DNA from: Tannerellaceae bacterium
GTDB taxonomy: Bacteria; Bacteroidota; Bacteroidia; Bacteroidales; Tannerellaceae
Reading direction: 5' to 3'
DNA length: 35,968 nucleotides
NCBI GenBank assembly: GCA_031269535.1
Contig: JAISZA010000155.1
Coordinates: forward strand, 1-35,968
Every line of letters starts with the position of its first letter. The first letter of the stretch is position 1. This document shows positions 24,911 through 33,130 of the stretch, one piece after another. Position numbers and translations under genes: made by a program. Below the pieces are notes generated by a model. That model did no database searches and had not been told where the DNA came from. It saw nothing but the letters and a program-made list of their open reading frames with translations.

Positions 24911-25010
24911 TTTCCGGGATTTCATTGCGATGATTCCGGGAAATCATTGCGGTGATCCGAAAATTTCATTGCAATGATTTCCCGGAATCATTGCAATGAT
25001 TTTCCGGAAA
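24911..25010. repeat. 100-nt near-perfect hairpin made of 22-bp palindromic repeats
   Basis: Four units with a period of about 22 bp each contain an imperfect palindrome of the form TCATTGCAATGA separated by TTCCGGGA-like spacers. The whole is also one large inverted repeat: the 19-mer at 24932-24950 (GATTCCGGGAAATCATTGC) is exactly complementary to 24971-24989. Pairing extends outward, with a few mismatches, to 24911 and 25010. The predicted stem is about 45 bp around a small loop. It contains no open frame, and no protein-coding gene lies between 24592 and 25639. Apart from this hairpin and the other repeats listed separately, that interval looks non-coding. Confidence 0.8.
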
Positions 25011-25077
25011 GATGCCGATGAAAAGTTAAGAACATTCAATATAGCAGAAAATTCAGTTAAAATCGGTTTTTTTTGCA

Positions 25078-25105
25078 GTTATAAGTTACGAGTTACAAGT
25101 CACAA
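25078..25105. repeat. 7-bp tandem repeat island (GTTACAA type)
   Basis: Four consecutive heptamers are GTTATAA, GTTACGA, GTTACAA and GTCACAA. The period of seven is maintained although single bases vary. Confidence 0.6.
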
Positions 25106-25173
25106 GAGAGAATATCAGATTGCACTGTTTGCGGAACAAAAGCTGTCTTATTGTCACTTCCAGGGATGTACTG

Positions 25174-25201
25174 TTCACTATTCACTATTAATTATTCACT
25201 A
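25174..25201. repeat. 7-bp tandem repeat island (TTCACTA type)
   Basis: Four consecutive heptamers are TTCACTA, TTCACTA, TTAATTA and TTCACTA, in non-coding sequence. Confidence 0.65.
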
Positions 25202-25226
25202 TAAAGAGCAGAATGCTTTTTCACTC

Positions 25227-25259
25227 CCTCCAGATTACGGCATTTTTTGCGCCTGGAGG
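25227..25259. other. Stem-loop CCTCCAG/CTGGAGG
   Basis: A 7-bp perfect stem (25227-25233 with 25253-25259) surrounds a 19-nt loop that includes a T-run. No adjacent gene explains it. It could be a degenerate terminator or chance pairing. Confidence 0.3.
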
Positions 25260-25329
25260 AGAGACGGGCGGCAAAAAAGCGGGTTTTTGAATGACAAAAT
25301 CTGACATTTTGATAGTTTTGACAATTTGA

Positions 25330-25357
25330 TTAGTGGTTAATGGTTAGTGGTTAATGG
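25330..25357. repeat. 7-bp tandem repeat island (TTAGTGG/TTAATGG type)
   Basis: Four consecutive heptamers alternate TTAGTGG, TTAATGG, TTAGTGG and TTAATGG. The TTAGTGG unit is identical to the one at 1251-1278 in the uxuA-uxuB gap. Confidence 0.8.
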
Positions 25358-25415
25358 TTGTCATAAAATAACGACTATTGCAACCAACCAAACAACAACA
25401 TCAATGATTGCCGTT

Positions 25416-25552
25416 GGGTGCAATTCAAATTGTCGCATCGTCATTGCGCATCCGAAGGGTGAGGCAATCCAGCCCGGGCGCACGCTGGATTGCTTCGTAC
25501 CTCGCGCAAGGACGGGAATCTGTGACAATCTGAATTGAAAACCGACGTAGTC
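25416..25552 (-). mobile_element. Short interspersed element with inverted repeats (MITE-like), copy 1
   Basis: This 137-bp non-coding element, read on the minus strand, aligns with the copy at 35217-35415. It starts GACTACGTCG-G-TTTTCAATTC, ends GACAATTTGAATTGCACCC, and carries internal inverted repeats (CAATTCAAATTGTCG at 25421-25435 with GACAATCTGAATTG at 25524-25537, one mismatch). The core has the GTCATTGCG...GCAATCCAG / CTGGATTGCTTCGTACCTCGC pairing. It is shorter than copy 2 because the core differs. It encodes nothing and is presumably mobilised in trans or spread by recombination. Confidence 0.7.
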
Positions 25553-25578
25553 ATAATGTACCCGAGGCGGGCGCCTCC

Positions 25579-25609
25579 TTGTTTTTTCGCCGGAAAGTCG
25601 CTACCTTTA
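25579..25609 (+). promoter_or_regulatory. Promoter of the Lnb-like gene, overlapping a stem-loop
   Basis: TTG (25579-25581) and TACCTTTA (25602-25609) are separated by 20 bp, a near-match to the Bacteroidota promoter (TTTG, 19-21 bp, TAnnTTTG), 30 bp before the ATG at 25640. A GAGGCG-GG-CGCCTC palindrome (25564-25577) lies directly upstream and is followed by TTGTTTTTT. The same bases could therefore also act as a terminator for plus-strand transcripts arriving from the left. Confidence 0.55.
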
Positions 25610-25639
25610 CGGCATTAATCAACTACATCCCAAGTTTAA

Positions 25640-26806
25640 ATGAGACGTCTGATATGTTTGTTCATTGTGCTGCTCCTTGTCTTTCCGCTTTCGGCACAGC
25701 TCAGCCTGAGCGATGAGGCGCGAATAAGCCTCCTGACCTGCTCGCCCTCGGAAGAGGCTGTCTTTACGGTATATGGCCATACGGCCATACGGGTGTCTGA
25801 TCCTGCGCATGCGTTCGATCTCGTCTTTAATTATGGTCTGTTCGATTTCAGTAAAGACGATTTCATCTATCGTTTCACCAAAGGGGAAACAGATTATAAA
25901 TTAGGTGTAACCCATTTTGTGAATTTCCTTGACGAATACCGCCTGCGGGGCAGCGGAGTCGTGGAACAACAACTGAACCTGACTTCCGGAGAGCGGCAAC
26001 GCATCTGGGAAAGCCTGCAGACCAATCTCCGTCCGGAAAATGCGATCTACCGGTATAATTTCTTTTTTGATAATTGCTCTACCCGTCCGGCGGCAATTGT
26101 TGAGCGATCGGTCGTCGGCGAAATAGTGTATCACCACGAACCGGTACAGCAGACTTTTCGCCAGCTGATAAACTATCATATGCGTAATAAGCCCTGGCTT
26201 ATCTTTGGCTGCGAGCTGGCCTTGGGGAGTCCTGCCGACCGTCTTGTCACGCAGCGCGAAGCCTTCTTTCTCCCTTTGTTGCTGGAGTCGGCCTTTGATG
26301 AGGCAACGGTCGTTTCGCCCGGGGGTGAAGAGCGTCCGTTGGTATCGGTGAAGCGCGTCCTGCAGGAAGACATTCCCGAGCCGGTAGCGAAGAGCTTGTT
26401 CAGTCCTCCGGCAGTTAGTCTGGCCGCCCTTGTCTTAGTCGTTTTCCTTAGCTGGCTGGAATGGAGGAAGAAGACGTATTACCTGGCGCTTGACTGCTTT
26501 TTGTTTACGTCGGCGGGGCTGGCAGGGCTTGTTCTGTTTTTCCTGGCATTTGTTTCCGTGCATCCGGCCACCTCTCCGAACTACCTGCTTCTCTGGCTGC
26601 ATCCTTTCCATCTGGCGGGAGTGCTGTTGTTTGTGGTAAAAAAAGGGAAGAAAGCTGCATATTGCTACCATTTTATTAACTTTGCAGCGCTTACGCTGAT
26701 GCTGGCAGGAGGGTATTTCATTCCGCAGCATTTCAACGCCGCCTTTTTTCCGCTTATTGCTTGTTTATGGGTGAGGTCGGGGCGTAGCTTATTGTTGAAA
26801 GTATGA
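25640..26806 (+). CDS. lnb: Lnb-like lipoprotein N-acyltransferase (DUF4105 family)
   Basis: This 388-aa protein has a signal peptide (MRRLICLFIVLLLVFPLSAQ), a periplasmic domain (about 21-250) and four to five membrane helices (about 255-388). The periplasmic domain carries the DUF4105 signature: VFTVYGHTAIRV with His47 and FFFDNCSTRP with Cys146, a likely Cys-His pair for thiol-based acyl transfer. In Bacteroides this family was recently identified as Lnb, which adds the N-terminal acyl chain to mature lipoproteins in species without a classical Lnt. I recall that work but have not checked it. Here the enzyme would finish lipoproteins such as SusD and GH10. It is the first gene of a plus-strand cluster, 7 bp before the next gene, and secA follows. 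Confidence 0.75.
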   Translation: MRRLICLFIVLLLVFPLSAQLSLSDEARISLLTCSPSEEAVFTVYGHTAIRVSDPAHAFDLVFNYGLFDFSKDDFIYRFTKGETDYKLGVTHFVNFLDEYRLRGSGVVEQQLNLTSGERQRIWESLQTNLRPENAIYRYNFFFDNCSTRPAAIVERSVVGEIVYHHEPVQQTFRQLINYHMRNKPWLIFGCELALGSPADRLVTQREAFFLPLLLESAFDEATVVSPGGEERPLVSVKRVLQEDIPEPVAKSLFSPPAVSLAALVLVVFLSWLEWRKKTYYLALDCFLFTSAGLAGLVLFFLAFVSVHPATSPNYLLLWLHPFHLAGVLLFVVKKGKKAAYCYHFINFAALTLMLAGGYFIPQHFNAAFFPLIACLWVRSGRSLLLKV

Positions 26807-26813
26807 ATAAGGT

Positions 26814-28397
26814 ATGAGAAAAATATTAACATCGCTTATTGCTATTCTGGCGATTACGAACATGGAAGCCCAGCATGTTCCCAAGCTTGTTGTCTTTATT
26901 ACTGTTGACCAGTTGCGGGGCGATTATATGGAGTATTTCTATACGACTTTCGGCGAACATGGTTTCAGGCGACTGATGAGTGAAGGCCTTACCTATCAAA
27001 ATGTCCGTTTTGAGTTTTCGAATGTTGACCAGGCGAGCGCCTTTGCTACGTTGTTTACCGGGAGCAATCCCTGCTTCCATGGCATAAGCGGAGACAAGCG
27101 CTATCTTTTCGGTGAGCATAAGGAAGTCTCCAGCCTGAACGATCCGGACTATCTGGGGAATTACACCCGCGACAATTACTCGCTGAAGCGTTTGCTGGCT
27201 TCTACTATCGGCGACGAGCTCAAGCTTGCTTCTCTGGGTCGTAGCGACGTCTATGCCATTGCTCCCGATGCCGAGAGCGCCCTCCTCTCGGCCGGACATG
27301 CGGCAAACGGCGCTTTCTGGATAGATAATATCAGCGGGAAATGGGCGACAACGACTTACTATAAAGGCCTGCCCTGGTATGTCGATCGCTACAATAGCGG
27401 GAGGGAATCGCTTTCTGCCCGCGTGGATAAACTGGTGTGGGCCCCTTCGCTTGCGGCAGAGCGCTACAATGCCTTCCCTTATACCGTAGATACCTATGCT
27501 TTCCGGCATACCTTCAGTGAGAAGACGCTCGACTGCTATCCCAACCTGAAGACATCGGCCCTCGTCAATGAGGAGGTCAACCGTCTGGCGCTGCAATTCC
27601 TTGAATATGCCGCTTTCGGCTCGCGTTCGTGCCCTGATATGCTGATGCTCACCTATTACGCAGGCAATTACCGGCGCCTGATGGACAAAGAATATACCCT
27701 GGAAGTACAGGATACCTATTACCGGTTAGATAAAAGCATCGCGCAGCTGCTGAGTGCCATCGAACAAAAACCGGGCTTAGCGCATACACTGATTGTTTTC
27801 ACCGGTTCGGGCTATTATAAAAGCCTGGAAGCATATCCCGAAAACCTCCGCCCGAGCGGAGGGGATTTCTATCCCAAACGATGCGTGGCCCTGCTGAATA
27901 TGTATCTGATGCAGCTGTACGGACAGAAAAACTGGGTGACGGGCTATTATAACGGGCAAATATACCTCAACCGGAGGGTCATAGACGATACAAAGATCGC
28001 CCTGGAAGACATACAAGGCAAAGCGGCGGAATTTGTGGCGGAATTTGCCGGCGTGCAAAATGTGACCACCGACTGCGCCCTGCGTAGCGGCAGCTGGAAC
28101 GAAGGAAATGCCGCCCTCTACAAAGGCACACACTATCTGGGACGCGGCGACCTGATCATCGAACTACAGCCGGGATGGAAAGTCAACAACGAAATACCCG
28201 GAGAGAAAGTACAAACAGTACGCAACAATGCCGTGATTACCCCCCTGATCTTTATGGGCAACGGATTGAAGCCCAAGCATATCTACCGTGAAGTCAAAAC
28301 TACGGAAATTGCTCCTACCGTCACCCACATACTCCGCATCCGCCCACCCAATGCCGCACAGAGCATCCCGCTCCGGGAATTGACAACGAATAACTGA
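26814..28397 (+). CDS. Alkaline-phosphatase-superfamily protein, probably catalytically inactive
   Basis: This 527-aa secreted protein (signal MRKILTSLIAILAITNMEAQ) has the fold landmarks of PafA-like phosphatases. It shows FITVDQLRGDYM (first metal Asp32), TLFTGSNPCFHGI (80-91), LLSAGHAANGAFWIDNISGKW (158-177) and YYRLDKSIAQLL (302-313). The residues that do the chemistry seem to be gone. The Thr nucleophile region reads SNVDQASAFA, the Lys-x-Arg before LSAGH reads DAE, the Asp...His zinc segment reads YYAGNYRRL (281-289), and the ADHG zinc motif reads TGSGYY (330-335). A structural or binding role in the envelope is more likely than hydrolysis. It sits between lnb and secA on the same strand, probably co-transcribed with lnb (7-bp gap). 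Confidence 0.8.
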   Translation: MRKILTSLIAILAITNMEAQHVPKLVVFITVDQLRGDYMEYFYTTFGEHGFRRLMSEGLTYQNVRFEFSNVDQASAFATLFTGSNPCFHGISGDKRYLFGEHKEVSSLNDPDYLGNYTRDNYSLKRLLASTIGDELKLASLGRSDVYAIAPDAESALLSAGHAANGAFWIDNISGKWATTTYYKGLPWYVDRYNSGRESLSARVDKLVWAPSLAAERYNAFPYTVDTYAFRHTFSEKTLDCYPNLKTSALVNEEVNRLALQFLEYAAFGSRSCPDMLMLTYYAGNYRRLMDKEYTLEVQDTYYRLDKSIAQLLSAIEQKPGLAHTLIVFTGSGYYKSLEAYPENLRPSGGDFYPKRCVALLNMYLMQLYGQKNWVTGYYNGQIYLNRRVIDDTKIALEDIQGKAAEFVAEFAGVQNVTTDCALRSGSWNEGNAALYKGTHYLGRGDLIIELQPGWKVNNEIPGEKVQTVRNNAVITPLIFMGNGLKPKHIYREVKTTEIAPTVTHILRIRPPNAAQSIPLRELTTNN

Positions 28398-28464
28398 GAA
28401 TCTGATTAAGAGAAAAATAACAAAATACATTAACAAACAGGAGAATGATAATGCACCTGAACCG

Positions 28465-28485
28465 TCCATTATCCATTATCAATAT
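28465..28485. repeat. Short heptamer repeat in the secA leader (TCCATTA type)
   Basis: Two exact TCCATTA units (28465-28478) are followed by a degenerate TCAATAT, about 12 bp before the secA ATG. Only two clean units are present, so chance is possible. It is listed because the period of seven matches the other islands. Confidence 0.4.
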
Positions 28486-28496
28486 ATAAGTAAATT

Positions 28497-31400
28497 ATGG
28501 GATTTAATGAGTTTATGACAAAGCTGTTCGGCAATAAGTCGCAGCGCGACCTGAAGGAGATCGACCCCTATGTGAAGAAGATACAGGAGATTTATCCTTC
28601 GATAGAACGCCTGTCAAACGATGAATTGCGTGCGAAGACCGACGAGCTAAAACAACGCATTCAGGCTTATGTAGCAGCCGAACGGGCGCAGGTAACCGAG
28701 CTGCGCAAAGGGATTGAAGACAAGGAACTGGAGGAACGCGAAGCTATCTGGGCGGAAGTGGATAAGATAGAAAAGGAAATTACCGAAAAATCAGAGACGG
28801 CGCTCGACGAAAACCTCCCCGAAGCCTTCGCCGTCATGAAGGATACCGCCCGCCGTTTCACCTGCAATGAAGAAATAGTGGTTACGGCCAATGACTTCGA
28901 CCGCGACCTGGCTACTCGGCACGATTTTGTACGCATCGAAGGCAATCAGGCCATCTATCAGAACCATTGGGTAGCCGGAGGAAATGAGATCACCTGGGAT
29001 ATGATACATTACGATGTCCAGCTGTTCGGAGGCGTCGTACTGCATAAAGGGAAAATCGCTGAGATGGCAACCGGCGAAGGCAAAACATTGGTGGCTACAC
29101 TGCCGGTCTTCCTCAATGCACTGACAAAGAATGGGGTGCATGTAGTGACGGTGAACGATTACCTCTCGAAGCGCGACTCGGAATGGATGGGGCCACTCTA
29201 TATGTTTCATGGCCTTTCGGTCGATTGTATCGACAAACACCAGCCTAACTCCGACGCCCGCCGGGCCGCTTACAATGCCGATATTACCTTCGGGACAAAC
29301 AATGAGTTCGGCTTCGATTACCTGCGTGACAATATGGCTATCAGTCCGAACGACCTGGTGCAACGCAAACACAATTATGCGATTGTCGATGAGGTGGACT
29401 CCGTATTGATAGACGATGCCCGTACACCGCTGATCATATCCGGCCCCATCCCACGAGGCGAGGAACAGCTCTTCGAACAATTCCGGCCGAATGTGGAGAT
29501 CGTGGTCAATGCACAGAAAAGCCTGACAGGCAAACTGCTCCTGAATGCCAAACAGAAAATGGCAAGCGATGATACGAAGGTGGCGGAAGAAGGCAGCCTG
29601 CTGCTCTACCGCTCGTTCAAAGGCAATCCACGGAATAAAGCGCTGATCAAGTTCCTGAGCGAACCGGGCGTCAAAGCCTCCATGCTGAAAACCGAAGCGT
29701 TCTATATGGCAGACAATATGCGCAATATGCACCTTGTGACCGACGAGCTCTTTTACGTAATTGATGAAAAGAACAATAGCATCGAACTGACAGATAAAGG
29801 GATAGATCTGCTGACCGGCAAATCGGACGATCCGCAGTTCTTTGTCCTCCCCGATATCGCCTCCGAACTTTCACAAATAGACAATATCCAGGGAAGCGAG
29901 GAAGAAAGACAGGCAAAGAAAGACGAAATACTGGCGAATTACTCGATAAAAAGCGAACGGGTGCATACCATCAACCAATTGCTCAAAGCCTATACCTTGT
30001 TTGAAAAAGACGACGAGTATGTGGTGATAGACAATAAGGTCATGATCGTAGATGAGCAGACCGGACGTATCATGGAAGGACGCCGCTATTCCGACGGGCT
30101 GCATCAGGCCATCGAAGCCAAAGAGCGCGTGAAGGTAGAAGCCGCCACCCAGACTTTTGCTACCATTACCCTCCAGAACTATTTCCGCATGTACCACAAA
30201 CTGGCGGGGATGACCGGTACGGCCGAAACGGAAGCCGGCGAGTTCTGGAATATCTACAAGCTGGACGTCGTGGTGATACCCACCAACCGCCCCATCGCCC
30301 GTACCGATATGAACGACCGCATCTACAAAACCAAGCGGGAGAAGTACAATGCCGTCATCGACGAGATCAACGCCTTGGTGGAAGCCGGACGCCCCGTGCT
30401 GGTAGGTACGACTTCGGTAGAAATATCCGAATTGCTGAGCCGCATGCTCAAGCTCCGTAATATCCCCCACAACGTACTGAATGCCAAACTTCACCAGCGT
30501 GAGGCGGATATCGTGGCACAAGCCGGGCAGCGGGGCACGGTGACCATCGCTACCAATATGGCAGGCCGGGGTACCGATATCAAACTATCTCCCGAAGTAA
30601 GAGCCGCCGGCGGTCTGGCTATCATCGGTACGGAAAGGCACGAAAGCCGCCGGGTGGACCGTCAGCTCCGGGGACGCTCCGGACGCCAGGGCGACCCCGG
30701 TTCCTCCGTCTTCTTCGTCTCGCTCGAAGACGACCTGATGCGACTCTTCGCTTCCGACAGGATTGCCGGACTGATGGACAGGATGGGATTCAAAGAAGGA
30801 GAAGTACTCGAACACAATATGCTGAGCAAATCCGTTGAAAGGGCGCAGAAAAAGGTGGAAGAAAATAACTTCGGCATCCGTAAACGCCTGCTCGAATTCG
30901 ACGACGTGATGAATGCCCAGCGTAATGTGATCTATACCCGCCGCCGCCATGCCCTGATCGGTGAACGTATCGGCCTCGATGTGCTGAATACTATCTTTGA
31001 TAATTCGACCTCCATCGTAGAACAACATGCTGAGAGCATGGATTATGAAAACTTCAGACTGGAACTCTTCCGTACCTTTGCCATCGAAGCGCCTTTCTCT
31101 GAAGAGACATTCCGGGAAACAAAGCCCGGGAAACTGACGGAACAGCTCTTTGACGAGGCGCTGAGAATCTTCAAACGACGGATGGACCGGGTGGTACAGA
31201 TAGCCAATCCGGTCATCCGGCAGGTCTATGAACAGCAAGGCGCTATGTATGAGAACATACTGATCCCCATCACCGACGGCAAACGCATGTATAATATCTC
31301 CTGCAACCTGAAAGAAGCCTACGAAACGGAATCGAAGGCCGTTGCCAAAGCTTTCCAGAAATCCATCGTGCTGCATACGATAGACGAAGCCTGGAAAGAA

Positions 31401-31850
31401 CACCTGCGCGAGATGGACGAACTGCGCCATTCGGTACAGAACGCCAGCTACGAGAATAAAGACCCCTTACTGATCTACAAACTCGAATCGTATAACCTCT
31501 TCAAATCAATGGTGGATGCGATGAACCGTAAAACGGCAGGCATCCTGATGCGTGGACAGATACCCGTGAGGGAAGAAGCGCCCGGACAAGCCGAAGGAGG
31601 CGGCGGCCGCCGTGTAGCGGTAAGGCAGGCGGCTCAGGAAAAACGTCAGGACATGAGCCGCTACCGCACGGAAAAGAGCGACATCACAGGCAGCCGGCAG
31701 ACAGACCCCAATGCACCGCGTCCGCCGATGGGCCCGCAGCCGCCTCAGCCACAGATGCCCGTACGCGCCGAGAAAAGGGTCGGACGAAACGACCCCTGTC
31801 CCTGCGGCAGCGGAAAGAAATACAAAAACTGCCATGGCAAAGGTCTCTGA
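28497..31850 (+). CDS. secA: Preprotein translocase ATPase SecA
   Basis: This 1117-aa cytoplasmic/peripheral membrane motor drives protein export through SecYEG. Visible elements are an N-terminal [14 protein letters not shown] helix, Walker A MATGEGKT (190-197) and the DEAD-type box [20 protein letters not shown]. The second helicase domain shows [12 protein letters not shown] and [16 protein letters not shown], and the C-terminal SEC-C zinc tail has [13 protein letters not shown]. It is longer than Escherichia coli SecA (901 aa). The extra length comes mainly from insertions near residues 60-105 and after the DEAD box (about 310-430), as usual in Bacteroidota, and from a Pro/Gln-rich linker before the zinc tail. 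A 99-bp leader separates it from the preceding gene. Initiation lacks a clear Shine-Dalgarno, normal for the phylum. Confidence 0.99.
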   Translation: MGFNEFMTKLFGNKSQRDLKEIDPYVKKIQEIYPSIERLSNDELRAKTDELKQRIQAYVAAERAQVTELRKGIEDKELEEREAIWAEVDKIEKEITEKSETALDENLPEAFAVMKDTARRFTCNEEIVVTANDFDRDLATRHDFVRIEGNQAIYQNHWVAGGNEITWDMIHYDVQLFGGVVLHKGKIAEMATGEGKTLVATLPVFLNALTKNGVHVVTVNDYLSKRDSEWMGPLYMFHGLSVDCIDKHQPNSDARRAAYNADITFGTNNEFGFDYLRDNMAISPNDLVQRKHNYAIVDEVDSVLIDDARTPLIISGPIPRGEEQLFEQFRPNVEIVVNAQKSLTGKLLLNAKQKMASDDTKVAEEGSLLLYRSFKGNPRNKALIKFLSEPGVKASMLKTEAFYMADNMRNMHLVTDELFYVIDEKNNSIELTDKGIDLLTGKSDDPQFFVLPDIASELSQIDNIQGSEEERQAKKDEILANYSIKSERVHTINQLLKAYTLFEKDDEYVVIDNKVMIVDEQTGRIMEGRRYSDGLHQAIEAKERVKVEAATQTFATITLQNYFRMYHKLAGMTGTAETEAGEFWNIYKLDVVVIPTNRPIARTDMNDRIYKTKREKYNAVIDEINALVEAGRPVLVGTTSVEISELLSRMLKLRNIPHNVLNAKLHQREADIVAQAGQRGTVTIATNMAGRGTDIKLSPEVRAAGGLAIIGTERHESRRVDRQLRGRSGRQGDPGSSVFFVSLEDDLMRLFASDRIAGLMDRMGFKEGEVLEHNMLSKSVERAQKKVEENNFGIRKRLLEFDDVMNAQRNVIYTRRRHALIGERIGLDVLNTIFDNSTSIVEQHAESMDYENFRLELFRTFAIEAPFSEETFRETKPGKLTEQLFDEALRIFKRRMDRVVQIANPVIRQVYEQQGAMYENILIPITDGKRMYNISCNLKEAYETESKAVAKAFQKSIVLHTIDEAWKEHLREMDELRHSVQNASYENKDPLLIYKLESYNLFKSMVDAMNRKTAGILMRGQIPVREEAPGQAEGGGGRRVAVRQAAQEKRQDMSRYRTEKSDITGSRQTDPNAPRPPMGPQPPQPQMPVRAEKRVGRNDPCPCGSGKKYKNCHGKGL

Positions 31851-31868
31851 GAGGTGCAGCCTCAGAGA
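31844..31868. terminator. Stem-loop shared by convergent secA and porin gene ends
   Basis: An 8-bp perfect stem (TCTCTGAG 31844-31851, CTCAGAGA 31861-31868, 9-nt loop) includes the stop codons of both convergent genes, which are only 11 bp apart. There is no clear T-tract on either strand, so it may mainly protect 3' ends. Confidence 0.45.
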
Positions 31869-33124
31869 AAACGGGGCCTGAAAGTGAGCATCACATAGCA
31901 CCAGTGGGGGAAATGGGTCGGGATACCGGTTTGCTCTTTGAGCACATCCGTCTGCCGATTTCTGAAATAGGCGCTCCAGCCTCCCTGGATGCTGAAGTGG
32001 GGCGAAAGAATGTAATTAACCGTGAGGTCGGTCTCCGCTCCTATGTTTGCGGAGGCTGACTCCGGTAGTTTTCCGGCTAATGCGAACGAATGGAAGCTGA
32101 GGCTGAGATTGAATTTCGAATCCGGTCTGAACAAGAGCGTTCCGTATAAGTCGGTTAGGCCTCCTTCGGGAAGGGTACTCCAGTATTCCATCGAACCGTT
32201 GAATGAATGGTTGCTGCCGTATAATTTGTTGAAGGTATTGTTTATGCCCTCCTGCTTCCTGCCGGGGCTTGTACCGGAGAAATAATCGGCTCCTGCCGTC
32301 AGGCTCCAGGCTTCTGCGAATCGGTATTGTGTGTTCAGGGCCAGTAAGCAGGCGCTGAGCCTGCGGCGGTCGGGGTCGTGTCCGAACTGGTAATAAGCTG
32401 TGGCATAGAAAGCGAAGGGGAGTTCTGCTTTTTTCAATCCCAGGTTCCCTCCCAGGGTATTCCGGAACGTTCTCCGGCTGCTGCTCCCGGCATCCGTCGT
32501 GCCGTAACTGGAGACATCGTTAATCCATATTGCGCTGAAATCCAGTTTGCCTAATGGTTTGGCGAACCATAAATACGTAAGCGCTTTATAACTTTGGGCG
32601 ACGGTATATATTTTTTCGTATTCGTGCTCGCCGGAGTTGTTCCATGCGCTTCCCAGATGCAGCTTTAACCCGGTGGTCGATTCGTATTTCAGTAAGAGCA
32701 TATCGTGCGCTTTTCCTGTATTGCCCCAGTTTTTGGAGGCGGAAAAGAGTCGTTTGTCATCGTATTCAATGGCCTGCCGCCCTAATGTTGCAGAAAATTC
32801 AGGTGTGAACAGATAGCTACCCCAGGCTTCGAAGATGCCTAAAGAGTTTTTTGTATCGTTTATTCCTGTCTGGCCATACGTACGGCTATCCTGCAGGATG
32901 ATGAGCGTTTTTATCTTTTCGGTGGCATAGTTCAGGTTGATGCGCGTCCTGAGTGTCGCCACCGTAGCTCCGCTCAGGGTGTCGGCCAGCGGTTTTCTGA
33001 ATCCGTTCCTGTATTCGATCCGGGAACGTACCTCTCCCTCTATCCCGGCTTCCTGCCCCCGGACCACGACAGCCAACGAAAGAAAACAGCCAATAAGGAC
33101 GAAAGGGATAAATCTCATGCTCAT
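31862..33124 (-). CDS. Alginate-export-family outer-membrane porin
   Basis: This 420-aa protein has a signal peptide ending VVVRGQ (about residue 24) and many alternating beta-strands. The N-terminal strand pair is GIEGEVRSRIEYRNGF...TLRTRINLNY. The pattern LGRQAIEYDDKRLFSASKNWGN...HDMLLLKY is characteristic of the alginate-export (Alginate_exp) beta-barrel family. The end LTFRPRFL fits an outer-membrane barrel terminus. Members are 16-18-strand porins for varied small anions, so an alginate substrate should not be assumed. It is the last gene of a three-gene operon, starting 6 bp after the purine permease stop. It could provide outer-membrane passage for the permease substrate. MRF two codons downstream is an alternative start. 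Confidence 0.75.
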   Translation of the reverse strand: MSMRFIPFVLIGCFLSLAVVVRGQEAGIEGEVRSRIEYRNGFRKPLADTLSGATVATLRTRINLNYATEKIKTLIILQDSRTYGQTGINDTKNSLGIFEAWGSYLFTPEFSATLGRQAIEYDDKRLFSASKNWGNTGKAHDMLLLKYESTTGLKLHLGSAWNNSGEHEYEKIYTVAQSYKALTYLWFAKPLGKLDFSAIWINDVSSYGTTDAGSSSRRTFRNTLGGNLGLKKAELPFAFYATAYYQFGHDPDRRRLSACLLALNTQYRFAEAWSLTAGADYFSGTSPGRKQEGINNTFNKLYGSNHSFNGSMEYWSTLPEGGLTDLYGTLLFRPDSKFNLSLSFHSFALAGKLPESASANIGAETDLTVNYILSPHFSIQGGWSAYFRNRQTDVLKEQTGIPTHFPHWCYVMLTFRPRFL

Positions 33125-33130
33125 ATCGTT

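Noticed and set aside
24901..25010. Possible CRISPR array
   Set aside because: The 22-bp repeats are contiguous palindromic units without unique spacers, and no cas genes are present.
28791..31430. Several minus-strand open frames of 216-313 codons inside secA
   Set aside because: They mirror secA codons; secA motifs are complete on the plus strand.
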